Assembly (NCBI RefSeq): GCF_013141695.1
Contig: NZ_WHNY01000026.1
Coordinates: 1 to 64,000, forward strand
Source: Paenibacillus plantarum
Lineage (GTDB): Bacteria; Bacillota; Bacilli; Paenibacillales; NBRC-103111
Direction: 5' to 3'
DNA length: 64,000 bases
A model generated the notes under the pieces. It worked only from the letters and a program-made list of their open reading frames with translations, did not search any database and was not told the origin of the DNA. The translations under genes were made by a program, and so were the position numbers. Each line of letters starts with the position of its first letter. The stretch's first letter is position 1. Positions 45,725 through 55,988 of this stretch are shown here, piece after piece.

Positions 45725-45741
45725 GTTAGCAATCTTCACTA

Positions 45742-48700
45742 TTAATTCTGTAAAGCTTTTAACCAATCCAGCAATTGTACTGCCGTCGATTCCTCGATGA
45801 ATTTGCCTTTTTGCGCTTGAACAAGTGCTTGTAGTGCATACAGCTTTGGATTAAGGTCTAGTTTCGATGCCTTCTGAATGAGATTAACCAAGGTCATTAA
45901 TCCTCTGTAGATGCCTTCACTTTTGATCCAACCTTTTTGTTTCGCAATCGTAATGACTTCGTCCAAGTGATCTAAGTCCATTTGAACTTGCAGGTTAACT
46001 TGCTGCGTTGTTGAATTGCCAGCCCGATCTGTCGCAGTAACAGAAATTACATGGTTCCCCCGTGTAAGTGTCATCGGTTCAATGACATAAGGTGGATCAA
46101 CTGGCTTGCCATCGAGTAGGATTACTTGATTAGCAATGCCGCTCAGCGCATCTGTGATCCCAAAGTCTAAGTGAATGGCATCTGTCAAGTAAACCGACAT
46201 GGAGACAGTTGAGATCATGCTCGGAGCGCTTCGATCCAATTGAAGCGTGACGGACTTCGGAGATTCTTCGTTCCCTGCTCCATCAACGCTATAATACCTG
46301 AGCTCCGTCGTACCTTCGCTATTAATCTGAATGGTAGTTCCTTCTGTGAAGATACTACCGTTCACACTGTAATACGTATGTGCAACACCACTGCCTCCAT
46401 CTGTTGCGGAGAGATGAATCGTTTGGGTATCTTTATGCCATCCGGCTTGCACATCATTCGAGGTGATCGGTGCAGTCACATCTGAATCTCCGCCTACGTA
46501 GATTTCATTCATATTATTCCACGTATCCTTGGAGTTGCCCTTACCGTTGTATTTAACATATCGCGCGTTTTCTTTCCCAAACTGAAAAATCTCTAATCCT
46601 GCAGTTTTGCCACTGCTTTTCCCACTAAACACAGTCTTCCAGCTGACGCCATCTTCCGATACCTGCAAATCAAAGTTATACTTGTCGACATCCCCTTTCA
46701 GGAATGCAATAAGCACAGAACGTACAGGTTTCACGACACCTAGATCAAATTGGATCCAGTGTGTAATTCCCTTGGCCGCATAGCGGGTTGTCAAATCGCC
46801 ATCGATTGCACTCGCAGGAGGAAAACTTGCATGATAACCTGCGCTTGCTGAAACATTCTGAATAGGATAACTAATGAAACGATCTTGCACCTCACCATAA
46901 ATAGGGTAACCCGACAGCTGCACCTCATATTTTGCTTGCAAATACGGATCCTGGCGGTCCTTCACCGTAATAATTGCCATTCCAAACACTTGCTGTGGTT
47001 GCGCAATCTCCACAATATGACTGCTAGCTGCACTTATCGTTGGAATGACCTTCGTACCCAGTGGCACTGCAACTGAGTAAGCATACGTAGAAGGTGAGAA
47101 ATTAGCGATAGATACACCATTGATATGAATATCCGTTAATTTTGGCAATAAGGATTCAATTGGTGGTGTATGACTTTTGGACAATACAAGTTTATCTATC
47201 TGTGCAGCGTTTCCTTGCGACATTATCGTCAACTGATGGAAGCCATCTGTCAGCATTAAAGGCAGATCGGCCGTCGACCAGCCCCAACCTGACGCATCTG
47301 TAGACAAATTGACCTCTGTCCCGCCGTCCAAAGATACCTTGAGGTTTCCTACACCTGCTCCACTTGCAGAACCCAACATATGTAGATACACACTGCCGCC
47401 ATGCGTGACATTCAAATCAAACGTTAATGAGGCTGCTTCTTCTTCAGAAGATAGCATGAAAGCGCCTTTGGAGCATGTGTCACAAGCCCCTCTTGTAAAA
47501 TACCCTTCCCTGCTTGAGTAACTTTCTGCTTCCCACGTTGGAGATAAGTCTGCATCCACCTGCTGAGTCCAGCTTGTGTGATCTTTGGCCCACATGATCC
47601 GGGCAAAATAGATGGGACTGGTTAGTACAGTACTCATATAATAGGGATTCGTTAGCAATTTATAGACAGTTGGATCTGGCGTAAAAGGCGAAATATGCAG
47701 ATATTCGCTCCAGAGATTCGTCAATGTACAGCTCGTTGGAAGGCCGTCCACTTTACAGTAGAAGTTACCTGTGCCGGTTGAGATTACATATCGAATCGTA
47801 TTGGCAAGCTTAATTAATGTGTCTTGTGTAACGCCATATTTCCCACGATCATATGCCCTAGTCATACCCATGATATCATTCGCAGCATGAACGCCATCAG
47901 CGTCCTCGACTTTGCCGAAATAGTCAGCAACATACCACCATTTATATACATCATGACCTTGCACTTGATAAGGTTCCAGTGATGCGGTAAACCAATCGAT
48001 CGAGGCTTTGACGATACGGTCATAGAGGTCTACTCTAGTCAGATCATCGGCTAGCAGCTCGTGACATTCCGCCAAACGCATAAAACCGTTATTGATCATC
48101 ATCTGCTGATTCCAAGGTATCGCCGAGTTAGGTGCTCCACTGCCTGTTGTACTCCAGCGTGTATCATTCGGCCAATACTGGCGTAATGTGTCTGGCTTTA
48201 CGAAATTCGGGATCATATACGTATCCATGGATTTATCTAACTCGGTAATGTATGATTTCGCTCGCTCCAAATATGTCTCGCCATAGAGTGAACCATTTCC
48301 AAGGGGTACCGTTTTATTCCACAATGACTTGTTTTGAAGAATCAGTTTCGCACTGTATGCAATATGTCCGATTACATCGCCGTTCTCGCTGCCTGAATAC
48401 CCTTCAATGAGCAAGCCATCACTATTGACTTCGCCAACCTTCTTGTTCGGCCACGCCAGCTCCCTATTTCCGTTCCATAGAACACGGCCGATCACTGGAT
48501 TATTCCTAGCAGAAAGCATATTTTCGCTAAATGAAATCATCCGATCGAGTATCGCCTGATCCCCACTAATTTCGTACATATAGCCCATTGCTTCTACGTT
48601 CTGACCGCTAGGACCATAGACGAAATCATTTCCGATATTACTAACCGGCAGACCGACGGAAGAAGATAAGATATATTGCTTAAACGAATTAATCTCCTCT

Positions 48701-48870
48701 TGCGTGACAGGGCCCTCAAGGCTGCTAACCACCATGGGTGCCCCCGTGGCAGCGGAGGCTTTGGGTGCTAAAGGAGCCCATATCCCCGAGCAACTAAGCG
48801 TAAGTGCCAAGCATGAGACAAGTAGTTTACGCCAACCTTTTGTCATTTTTGCTGGAATTGCTGCTGACAT
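45742..48870 (-). CDS. Large secreted multidomain protein, possible novel polysaccharide enzyme
   Basis: A 1042-residue protein with a signal peptide (about 1-40). Residues 41-435 match the N-terminal module of the paralogue at 49102, including PWNQQMMI, EINSFKQYI, LDRMISF and IGHIAYSAKLILQ; I do not recognise this module. After it come a CBM6-like domain (about 443-565), a cadherin-like sandwich (about 572-655), an F5/8 C domain (about 663-790), two Ig-like repeats with SATDGGSG and SVTATDRAGN (about 797-960) and a FIMAH-like tail (about 962-1042). A perfect cre box lies 30 bp upstream. AAGGAGGG precedes ATG. Confidence 0.85.
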   Translation of the reverse strand: MSAAIPAKMTKGWRKLLVSCLALTLSCSGIWAPLAPKASAATGAPMVVSSLEGPVTQEEINSFKQYILSSSVGLPVSNIGNDFVYGPSGQNVEAMGYMYEISGDQAILDRMISFSENMLSARNNPVIGRVLWNGNRELAWPNKKVGEVNSDGLLIEGYSGSENGDVIGHIAYSAKLILQNKSLWNKTVPLGNGSLYGETYLERAKSYITELDKSMDTYMIPNFVKPDTLRQYWPNDTRWSTTGSGAPNSAIPWNQQMMINNGFMRLAECHELLADDLTRVDLYDRIVKASIDWFTASLEPYQVQGHDVYKWWYVADYFGKVEDADGVHAANDIMGMTRAYDRGKYGVTQDTLIKLANTIRYVISTGTGNFYCKVDGLPTSCTLTNLWSEYLHISPFTPDPTVYKLLTNPYYMSTVLTSPIYFARIMWAKDHTSWTQQVDADLSPTWEAESYSSREGYFTRGACDTCSKGAFMLSSEEEAASLTFDLNVTHGGSVYLHMLGSASGAGVGNLKVSLDGGTEVNLSTDASGWGWSTADLPLMLTDGFHQLTIMSQGNAAQIDKLVLSKSHTPPIESLLPKLTDIHINGVSIANFSPSTYAYSVAVPLGTKVIPTISAASSHIVEIAQPQQVFGMAIITVKDRQDPYLQAKYEVQLSGYPIYGEVQDRFISYPIQNVSASAGYHASFPPASAIDGDLTTRYAAKGITHWIQFDLGVVKPVRSVLIAFLKGDVDKYNFDLQVSEDGVSWKTVFSGKSSGKTAGLEIFQFGKENARYVKYNGKGNSKDTWNNMNEIYVGGDSDVTAPITSNDVQAGWHKDTQTIHLSATDGGSGVAHTYYSVNGSIFTEGTTIQINSEGTTELRYYSVDGAGNEESPKSVTLQLDRSAPSMISTVSMSVYLTDAIHLDFGITDALSGIANQVILLDGKPVDPPYVIEPMTLTRGNHVISVTATDRAGNSTTQQVNLQVQMDLDHLDEVITIAKQKGWIKSEGIYRGLMTLVNLIQKASKLDLNPKLYALQALVQAQKGKFIEESTAVQLLDWLKALQN

Positions 48871-48899
48871 TATGAACCCTCCTTATTTTCGCGATCATC

Positions 48900-48913
48900 T
48901 GTAATCGCTTTCA
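48900..48913 (+). promoter_or_regulatory. cre box (CcpA site)
   Basis: The 14 bases TGTAATCGCTTTCA match the consensus TGNAANCGNTNNCA at every fixed position, 30 bp upstream of the 48870 start codon. This predicts catabolite repression of the secreted enzyme gene. Confidence 0.7.
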
Positions 48914-49011
48914 TAAGCAATCATAATTTTTATTACGCCTTCAAGCATACTATTTTTTTAAGCTCTTATTTATCAAAATTATGATTGTAGCCTATTATCG
49001 TTGAACGTGAC

Positions 49012-49046
49012 AAAAAAAGAAGATTAGCGCAAACATGCCGCTAATC
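49012..49046 (-). terminator. Terminator of the 974-aa secreted protein gene
   Basis: GATTAGCG/CGCTAATC perfect 8-bp stem (49022-49046) with T-run on the minus strand. Confidence 0.85.
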
Positions 49047-49101
49047 TCCTTCTCAATGCCTGTCAATACTAGTTAATTTTAGGATAACTCCTCACATCAA
49101 T

Positions 49102-52026
49102 TTATTGATTATACACTTCCATCTCGTTGATCGTTGGTACGGCACTTGCTGTGGTCACATATAAACGTAAATATCTGGCGTTCACACTAGTGAAGGTTAT
49201 CGTCTTGTTTGCGCCGATCGTAGTGCCTGATGCACCTGCAATATCTGTATAGGTTGTGCCGTCACTCGAGGACTGAAGTTTGAATGATGTCACCCTCTGG
49301 TAGGTAATTTCTTTGATAACGACTTGATTGAACGAAGTGGCGGCACCCAAATCAACGCTGAGCCATTGGTTATTCAGTGAACCGCTCGATGCTGACCAAC
49401 GAGTCGCTGAGCTGCCATCAAACGCATTCGCCGCAGGATAAGTTGCACTCCATGTCGTAGATGCGTTGTAGGTTTTGCCCAACGCGAGATTCCCCCCGCC
49501 TGATAGCGTCGTTGCGTTCGCTGTATTGCTTGCTGTGGACAAGTTTGCTGCAGCATCCTCTGCTCTTACCGTATAGCTGTATGAGGTCGAGGCACTAAGC
49601 CCCGTATCGCTGTAGGATGGCGACGTTGAAGAGCCAACTAATGCGCCATCCCGGTATACATTGTATTCCGTTACCCCCACATTATCTGTCGAAGCTGTCC
49701 AGCTCAAATTAATTTGACTGTTAGATGCTGCCGTTGCAGTCAAGCTCGTCGGTGTGGTTGGCGCTTGTGCATCTGGAGGCGCGTGCGTCGTAGCACTAGC
49801 TGTATTACTTGCAGCTGAAATGTTAGTTGCCGCGTCCTTCGCTTTTACCGTATAGCTGTATGCGGTTGAAGCCGTAAGTCCTGTATCATTGTAAGAGGTT
49901 GTCGTAGCAGATCCGACCAGAGTGGCACCGCGATAGACGTTATAGCCCGTTACCCCCACATTGTCTGTCGAAGCTGTCCAGCTCAAATTGATTTGACTAC
50001 TTGATGCAGCGGTTGCTGTCACATTCGTCGGCGCTGTTGGTGCCGTTGTGTCTGATCCGCTAGGACCATATACTTCCATCTCATCAATGTTCGGTATGTT
50101 GCTGGCTGTTGTTATATACAGCCTTAAATACCGGGAGCTCACACTAGAGAAGCTAATCGTTTTATTAGCCCCGATTGTCGTTCCTGTCGTTCCGGCGATA
50201 TCGGTATAAGTGGTGCCGTCGGTCGAGGACTGGAGCTTGTAAGCCGTCACCCTTGGGAACGAAATTTCTTTGATCACTACTTGGTTGTACGTCGCAGGTG
50301 AGCCAAAATCAACACTAATCCATTGATTGTTAAAGGAACCGCTCGATGCTGACCAGCGAGTCGCAGCATCTCCGTCAAAAGCTTTGTCCCCTAAGTAGGT
50401 TGTGCTCCATGTGGTGGAGGCACTGTAAGTTTTGCCCAATGCGAGATTCCCTGATGAAACCAATGTGGTTGCACTAGCAGTATTGCTTGCTGCTGATACA
50501 TTAGCTGCCGCATCCTTCGCTTTTACCGTATAGCTGTATGCGGTCGAAGCACTGAGTCCCGTGTCGCTGTACGATGTCGTTGACGAAGTGCCGACGAGTG
50601 TGGCGCCACGATAGACGTTATAACCAGTAACGGCCACATTATCTGTAGAAGCCGTCCAGCTCAAATTCACTTGACTGCTTGATGCTGCGGTTGCGGTCAA
50701 ATTAGTCGGTGTAGTCGGTGCTTGCGTATCACTGCCTGTGTATCTTTGGTTCTTCACATACATAAGGCGAGCGAATGAAGCCATTGTTGTACTCGTCATA
50801 TTAGGCATAGTCGCATTGGCCAATGTGTAATAAACATCCGGGCGGAGCGCTGCTAATTGGATATTCCCGCTTCGAGGATACGTCGTCGGTGCACCATGCC
50901 CCGTTCCATCTGTACCGTCAACTCGACCCGCGTAATCCCCTGGTCCCCTCATCATCACGTCGGCATACATATTGGCAAAAGGCGTCATCATCGACGCTGT
51001 TATGCCATAACGACCGATCAGAAACGCTCGATAAAAGCCCGATACGTCTAGAGCGCCGTGATTAGAATCCTCGCCTCCCAGTAAGGTCGGATTATAGCCC
51101 CAGTTATATGCAGTGTTTCCTTTACTGTCCGTATAGGTTTGTTTGGCTGAATTGTCGCTGAAAAACCAATTAAGATTCGTCTGAACAATCCCGTCGTATT
51201 GCGAAACTAGAGAAGGATTATCTCCTTTGATCGCATGAGCAGCAGCCAGATTCTGCAAACCGTAAGTGATCATCATCTGCTGATTCCACGGGAATACGCC
51301 TCCGGGCATGTAAGGCGATTGCGTTTGGAAGTACAGTTTATTCCCTCTCGAAAGATCTAGCAGTTTCGGAAAGAGGAATTGGCTAACCACATAATCAGCC
51401 TCTGTAATAAACGTATTTGCACGTTGTAAATAGGTTGCTCCGTGTCCATAAGCATCGCCGATGGGCACCGTCGTGTTCGAAATTACCGGGGTCTGGAGAA
51501 TCAGTCTGCCGCAATAGGCAAGATGACCAATCGAGTCTCCATTGGCTGAATCTGCAGAAGCTGTACCGGTATTATTCCCCGGCCATACTGGCGCAATCGT
51601 GTTGGTCCACACGGTGCGTTGCCCATAAGGAGCAGGAAGGATATCGTTACGCTGGGAAAGGAGCACGTCGCAGAAATAGATCATACGGTCGAGGATTTCC
51701 GTATCATTCGTTAACTCATACATGAGCCCCATCGCTTTGATGTTCTCACCGCTTTTGCCCTGTGCATATTCACTTTGCATGGATCCGGTATTGGGCCAGA
51801 CAACAGGCTCCACCGTCTGAATATACGATTTGAAGGAGTTTATTTCGTTCTCCGTGATGGGTCCATCGAAACTGTCAACCACCATTGGACCGGCAGCTAA
51901 GGCTTGATTTCCCTGGAACAATCCAATGACAAAAGCGATTATTACTCCAAATAAGATAAGTTGTTTCTTGGAGAAAGTAAAAACACGATGCTTCCTTTTG
52001 AGGTGAGAACTGGTTAACAATGGCAT
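49102..52026 (-). CDS. Large secreted multidomain protein with FN3 and discoidin domains
   Basis: A 974-residue protein. Signal region 1-45 (basic, then LILFGVIIAFVIGLF), an unrecognised module shared with the 45742 protein (about 46-425), then FN3 (about 430-520), F5/8 C (about 524-655), two FN3 (about 657-745 and 749-840) and F5/8 C (about 844-974). The FN3 units and the two discoidin domains are near duplicates. I prefer ATG 52026, seven bases after GAGGG, over ATG 52053. A cre-like box lies upstream. It is downstream of the binding-protein gene in the transport cluster. Confidence 0.85.
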   Translation of the reverse strand: MPLLTSSHLKRKHRVFTFSKKQLILFGVIIAFVIGLFQGNQALAAGPMVVDSFDGPITENEINSFKSYIQTVEPVVWPNTGSMQSEYAQGKSGENIKAMGLMYELTNDTEILDRMIYFCDVLLSQRNDILPAPYGQRTVWTNTIAPVWPGNNTGTASADSANGDSIGHLAYCGRLILQTPVISNTTVPIGDAYGHGATYLQRANTFITEADYVVSQFLFPKLLDLSRGNKLYFQTQSPYMPGGVFPWNQQMMITYGLQNLAAAHAIKGDNPSLVSQYDGIVQTNLNWFFSDNSAKQTYTDSKGNTAYNWGYNPTLLGGEDSNHGALDVSGFYRAFLIGRYGITASMMTPFANMYADVMMRGPGDYAGRVDGTDGTGHGAPTTYPRSGNIQLAALRPDVYYTLANATMPNMTSTTMASFARLMYVKNQRYTGSDTQAPTTPTNLTATAASSSQVNLSWTASTDNVAVTGYNVYRGATLVGTSSTTSYSDTGLSASTAYSYTVKAKDAAANVSAASNTASATTLVSSGNLALGKTYSASTTWSTTYLGDKAFDGDAATRWSASSGSFNNQWISVDFGSPATYNQVVIKEISFPRVTAYKLQSSTDGTTYTDIAGTTGTTIGANKTISFSSVSSRYLRLYITTASNIPNIDEMEVYGPSGSDTTAPTAPTNVTATAASSSQINLSWTASTDNVGVTGYNVYRGATLVGSATTTSYNDTGLTASTAYSYTVKAKDAATNISAASNTASATTHAPPDAQAPTTPTSLTATAASNSQINLSWTASTDNVGVTEYNVYRDGALVGSSTSPSYSDTGLSASTSYSYTVRAEDAAANLSTASNTANATTLSGGGNLALGKTYNASTTWSATYPAANAFDGSSATRWSASSGSLNNQWLSVDLGAATSFNQVVIKEITYQRVTSFKLQSSSDGTTYTDIAGASGTTIGANKTITFTSVNARYLRLYVTTASAVPTINEMEVYNQ

Positions 52027-52152
52027 TATACAACCCTCTTTACACATCCCCATCGGTTGGAGTATTTGCTGACATCTAGCTCGAATTCATTGCATGCAAT
52101 GAAACTTCTTTGATTGGAGATCTCGCACCTCCTTATTCCTTCACCTCCCTCA

Positions 52153-52166
52153 TTAAAGCGTTTTCA
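52153..52166 (-). promoter_or_regulatory. cre-like box upstream of the 49102 gene
   Basis: On the minus strand TGAAAACGCTTTAA matches the cre consensus except one base in the final CA. It lies about 130 bp upstream of the start at 52026. Confidence 0.5.
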
Positions 52167-52239
52167 CTTCCAGAAAGATGATTGAGCCCCACCTACCCAA
52201 GGCAGGCGGAGCATAGTTCAGTCGTTAAAGTACTTCCCC

Positions 52240-53898
52240 TTATTTTTTCTTTGCATCGAATGCTTGTTGGTAAATTTGCAAGTACCTCGGCAGTTTCATA
52301 TTATCCAAATTTTTCAAATATTCATCCCACTTTTTATCAATGTCCAAGTCCCCGATAATCATTCTCGCGGTTGACTCCTTCCGATAATCATCAATCGTTT
52401 TGCTAATATTGGCGATTTCATCGGTCTGCTCGTTTGTGAAGCTTAAGGCAGGGATCATCTTTTTAGGGTCTGGTTTGTACGGCTCATATTTCGTTAACGT
52501 TTCTTTATACAGGATGTCTTCCAGTGGATTTTTCGGATCAGCCGTCTGCGCTAAACGCCACTCATTCGTACGTAAGGAAGGACCAACTTGTCCCCAAGTT
52601 GCATTCTTTGCTCCAGGAGAAGTATTACCGATTAATGTATATTTGGCAGGCTTGCCATTGATACCGATCTCATTAGGAGCAGCTACTTTCCATTCCATGT
52701 CCGGTCTGCCCAGTATAGCGCGATTGGTGGCTTCCTCAGAGTATAGGAAATCAGCTAGACGCATTGCAATTTCCGGGTTTTTGGCTTTATTCGTAATCAC
52801 AAATGATCCAGATGTGATACTTTGTGGAATGTATTTGGATGCTTGAACGCCATTAGGTCCTTTTAAAGGCGGCACTGCAACGTAATCCAACCACCGCGTT
52901 CCCTCCAATGTGTTGAAGATTGTCGGATGTTGAGCCGCAACTACGCCCAAAATAACATTATCCGGATTTTCACCCAATTTCCTTAATTGATTCCGATCTT
53001 GAGTTAATGATTGCGGATCAAGCAAACCTTCTTTGAACAACTTGTTGATATACTTAAGCCCTTCCTTATATTCCGGTTGCGTAAAGGCTGCGTTAATTTT
53101 GCCGTCTTTCATGAACTGCATATTGCGGTCGCTGTCAATAAATGCTTGCAAGAGAAAAGTATCAATGTAAGAGTTGGCTATGTTGGCACCGATAAACGGG
53201 ATTTCGTCCGCTTTTTTATTGCCGTTCGGGTCTTTCTCCTTAAACGCTTTCAATACCTGATAAAACTCATCTGTCGTTGTTGGCATCTTCATCCCAACAG
53301 CATCAAGCCACTTCTGATTAATCCAAAGTTTGGTAGGCTGCGTACAGTGAAAGCACTCGTTTACTGAAGGTAGACCGTAAATGTTGCCATCTGGTGAAGT
53401 AGAAAGTTCTTTCGTATACGGGAGTGAAGTAAACATTTTCTTGGATTCAACGCCATATTTGTCTATGAGCTTGTTGAGTGGAATGAACACTCCATCTTTA
53501 CCATATAAGGTCAATTGAATTTGATCGATGTTGAAACCTAGATACACATCCGGATAGTCACCGCTAGCCAATGAGATATTAAGTTTTTGCTTTGGATCGC
53601 TTGCCACTTCCCATTCGAGATGAATATTCGTTTTTTCTTCCAGCCATTTGGTAAACTCGTTTGTCTCAAAATTTTCAACAGCTGGATTCGTTCGAGACAA
53701 TACCTTAAGCGTCGTTTTCTCCTTGGTAATCGGAAGCACACCAGGTGGATTTACGACTTCGTTCTGTGCTGATGCTGTTGAATCAGGTTGTTTCGTAGCC
53801 TCAGAGCTCGTATCCGATGTTTTACTACAACCGCTTAGCACCACTGTTGCACTTAAGATTAGGCTGATCGCTGGGCCCCACAACTTCATTCTTTGCAT
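52240..53898 (-). CDS. Sugar ABC transporter substrate-binding lipoprotein (LplA type)
   Basis: A 552-residue extracellular solute-binding protein. The N-terminus is a lipoprotein signal with lipobox LSGC (Cys23), followed by a Ser/Thr-rich linker and the family-1 binding fold. Visible segments include TNIHLEWEVAS, KDGVFIPLNKLIDKYG, NGNKKADEIPFI and SGSFVITNKAKNPE. It is the third gene after two permeases (55820 and 54836), the usual Paenibacillus LplABC/YtcQP layout. It binds oligosaccharides of unknown type and delivers them to the permeases. AGGGAGG precedes ATG. Confidence 0.92.
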   Translation of the reverse strand: MQRMKLWGPAISLILSATVVLSGCSKTSDTSSEATKQPDSTASAQNEVVNPPGVLPITKEKTTLKVLSRTNPAVENFETNEFTKWLEEKTNIHLEWEVASDPKQKLNISLASGDYPDVYLGFNIDQIQLTLYGKDGVFIPLNKLIDKYGVESKKMFTSLPYTKELSTSPDGNIYGLPSVNECFHCTQPTKLWINQKWLDAVGMKMPTTTDEFYQVLKAFKEKDPNGNKKADEIPFIGANIANSYIDTFLLQAFIDSDRNMQFMKDGKINAAFTQPEYKEGLKYINKLFKEGLLDPQSLTQDRNQLRKLGENPDNVILGVVAAQHPTIFNTLEGTRWLDYVAVPPLKGPNGVQASKYIPQSITSGSFVITNKAKNPEIAMRLADFLYSEEATNRAILGRPDMEWKVAAPNEIGINGKPAKYTLIGNTSPGAKNATWGQVGPSLRTNEWRLAQTADPKNPLEDILYKETLTKYEPYKPDPKKMIPALSFTNEQTDEIANISKTIDDYRKESTARMIIGDLDIDKKWDEYLKNLDNMKLPRYLQIYQQAFDAKKK

Positions 53899-53939
53899 GT
53901 GAAAATCCTCCCTTATTTATCTGTAAAATGTATATAAGC

Positions 53940-54836
53940 TTACCCTTTTAGTGAACCGATCATCATGCCTTTGACGAAATGACGTTGAATAAAAGGATAA
54001 ACAACTAAAACCGGAATTGTCGAAATAACAATTAATGAATACTTGAGAAGTTCTCTCATTCCTTCTCGTTGTGCTGCACCTACGACATCCGTGATGATTT
54101 CTTCATCAAAGGTGTTCTTCACTAGCACTTCACGCAGAATGATTTGAAGGGGGAACAGATCCGGTGATTTCAAATAAAGAAGAGCGGCAAAATAGGTATT
54201 CCAATGTCCTACTGCGTAAAATAACGAGAGCACCGCAATGATAGGTCCTGATAATGGTGCCACGATTTTCACTAGAAATTTATAATCACTGCACCCATCC
54301 AGATGTGCGGCTTCTAGAATTTCATCAGGAATCGTCGTTTGGAAATATGTCCTTGCGATAATGACACTCATGACGCTCATGACACCTGGGATAATCAACG
54401 CCCAGCGGGTGTCGAGTAAACCTAGTTCCTTAATCAAGAGATAGTTAGGTATTAACCCACCACCAAACATCATGGTAAATACAAAGAGCGCCATTATCCC
54501 ATTGCGAATATAGAAGTCTTTACGTGACAGAGGGTAAGCCGCAATCAGAGTCATCATGACATTGATGATGGTTCCTACAACCGCATAGAACAATGAATTG
54601 GCAAACCCCACCCAAACGCGATTGTTCTTGAATACGGCTTCGTATCCCTGCAAAGTGATATCGACAGGCCACAACCATACCCTACCAGAAATGACGGCCG
54701 TTGATGAGCTGAAGGAAGCGCTTAACACATAAATGAGGGGGTATAAGACAGACAGTGTAAAGAGGCAAAGCACCGTGTAGTTCACGATATTAAATAGTTG
54801 ATCGCCTCTGGATTCTTGAATTCGGGTCGACTTCAT
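53940..54836 (-). CDS. Carbohydrate ABC transporter permease (YtcP/LplC type)
   Basis: A 298-residue integral membrane protein with six predicted segments. The cytoplasmic EAA loop reads EAAHLDGCSDYKFLVKIV, the contact for the ATPase. It ends with the family tail HFVKGMMIGSLKG. It forms the channel with the permease at 54855. No ATPase gene is in the window, so a shared MsmX-type ATPase is expected. The start follows GAGAGGTG. Confidence 0.92.
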   Translation of the reverse strand: MKSTRIQESRGDQLFNIVNYTVLCLFTLSVLYPLIYVLSASFSSSTAVISGRVWLWPVDITLQGYEAVFKNNRVWVGFANSLFYAVVGTIINVMMTLIAAYPLSRKDFYIRNGIMALFVFTMMFGGGLIPNYLLIKELGLLDTRWALIIPGVMSVMSVIIARTYFQTTIPDEILEAAHLDGCSDYKFLVKIVAPLSGPIIAVLSLFYAVGHWNTYFAALLYLKSPDLFPLQIILREVLVKNTFDEEIITDVVGAAQREGMRELLKYSLIVISTIPVLVVYPFIQRHFVKGMMIGSLKG

Positions 54837-54854
54837 TTTTTTCTTTGCACCTCT

Positions 54855-55820
54855 CTACCACAGGCTGGTTTGCCCTAATTTTTTGGCTGCTTTGTTAACT
54901 GTGTACAATAAAATAAGATTGATGACAGAAGTGAACAATCCAATCGCGGAAGCGTAGGAATATTTAATTCCCGTTGAGAGCAGACCCACCTTGTACACGT
55001 AGGTATCAATAACCTCAGATGAACTGAGATTCAGTGGATTTTGCATCAACAGCACTTTTTCAAAACCAACATCCATTAAATTCCCAACGCTAAGAATCAA
55101 CAATATAACGGCAACCGGCAAAATCCCGGGAATATCCACATGTCTCATGCGTTGCACTTTACTCGCACCGTCCATGACAGCGGCCTCATGCAGAGAAGGG
55201 TCGATGGCAGCCAAAGCGGCTAAATAAATGATACAGCCAAAGCCTACATTTTGCCAAATACCTGACCAGACATACAGCGACTTAAAGTTGTCCGGATTTC
55301 CGAAGAAATCAATTTTCTCAAAACCCAATTGCGCAATAATCATGTTGACGATACCAGTTTTGGGATCCAACAGTTGGATAATGATCCCCATCATCACGAC
55401 CATCGAAATGAAATGTGGTGCGTAAGTAATCAACTGCACCGATTTCTTGACGAAAGAACGATTTACGTAGTTTAAGCAAAGCGCCAGCAGGATCGGGAAT
55501 GGAAACCCTGCAAGCAAGCTGTAAAAGCTTAAGCCAAGCGTATTTTTGATTACCTTCCAGAATTCATAGGAGTTAAAAAAGTTTTTAAAATGCTTTAACC
55601 CAACCCAGTCACTCCCAAAAAAACCTTTATGAGGCACATAATCTTGAAAGGCAATGACTGCACCGTACATCGGTATGTATTTAAAGATGAGTATGTACAA
55701 GATGGGCAGTATGGATAGTAGATACAATTGAGGCACTTTTCTAATATTCGTGAATAACTTACTTCCGAATTTGATTTTTACTTTGCCATGTGAGCTAGTC
55801 ACTTTACGGACGATTTCCAC
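54855..55820 (-). CDS. Carbohydrate ABC transporter permease (LplB type, GTG start)
   Basis: A 321-residue permease with six predicted membrane segments. It includes IPMYGAVIAFQDYVPHKG, typical of LplB, and the EAA loop HEAAVMDGASKVQRMRHVDIPG. Translation probably starts at GTG after AGGAGGAG. It is the first gene of the permease-permease-binding protein operon. A weak cre-like sequence (TGAAAACGTATC) lies just upstream on the minus strand. Confidence 0.92.
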   Translation of the reverse strand: MEIVRKVTSSHGKVKIKFGSKLFTNIRKVPQLYLLSILPILYILIFKYIPMYGAVIAFQDYVPHKGFFGSDWVGLKHFKNFFNSYEFWKVIKNTLGLSFYSLLAGFPFPILLALCLNYVNRSFVKKSVQLITYAPHFISMVVMMGIIIQLLDPKTGIVNMIIAQLGFEKIDFFGNPDNFKSLYVWSGIWQNVGFGCIIYLAALAAIDPSLHEAAVMDGASKVQRMRHVDIPGILPVAVILLILSVGNLMDVGFEKVLLMQNPLNLSSSEVIDTYVYKVGLLSTGIKYSYASAIGLFTSVINLILLYTVNKAAKKLGQTSLW

Positions 55821-55939
55821 GCCAAGTCTCCTCCTCTCTTTTGTTATCTTTATGATACGTTTTCAAGAGAAGGCGAACATACTAGTTTTTTAAGCACCTA
55901 GGTAACTAATTTATGGTTTTCCAGTTATCTTTTACACAC

Positions 55940-55982
55940 AAAAAAAAGGATGGCGTACCTCCTATTGAAGGAACTTCATCCT
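55940..55982 (-). terminator. Terminator of the first sensor kinase gene
   Basis: AGGATG/CATCCT outer stem with an inner CCTTC/GGAGG type stem, then eight Ts on the minus strand. It separates the two-component pair from the downstream transporter operon. Confidence 0.85.
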
Positions 55983-55988
55983 AGTTGG

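Noticed and set aside
52400..52846. 148-residue plus-strand frame
   Set aside because: Antisense to the binding-protein gene, no family features.
55840..55860. cre box upstream of the first transporter operon
   Set aside because: TGAAAACGTATC resembles cre but two fixed positions fail, so it is not listed as a site.
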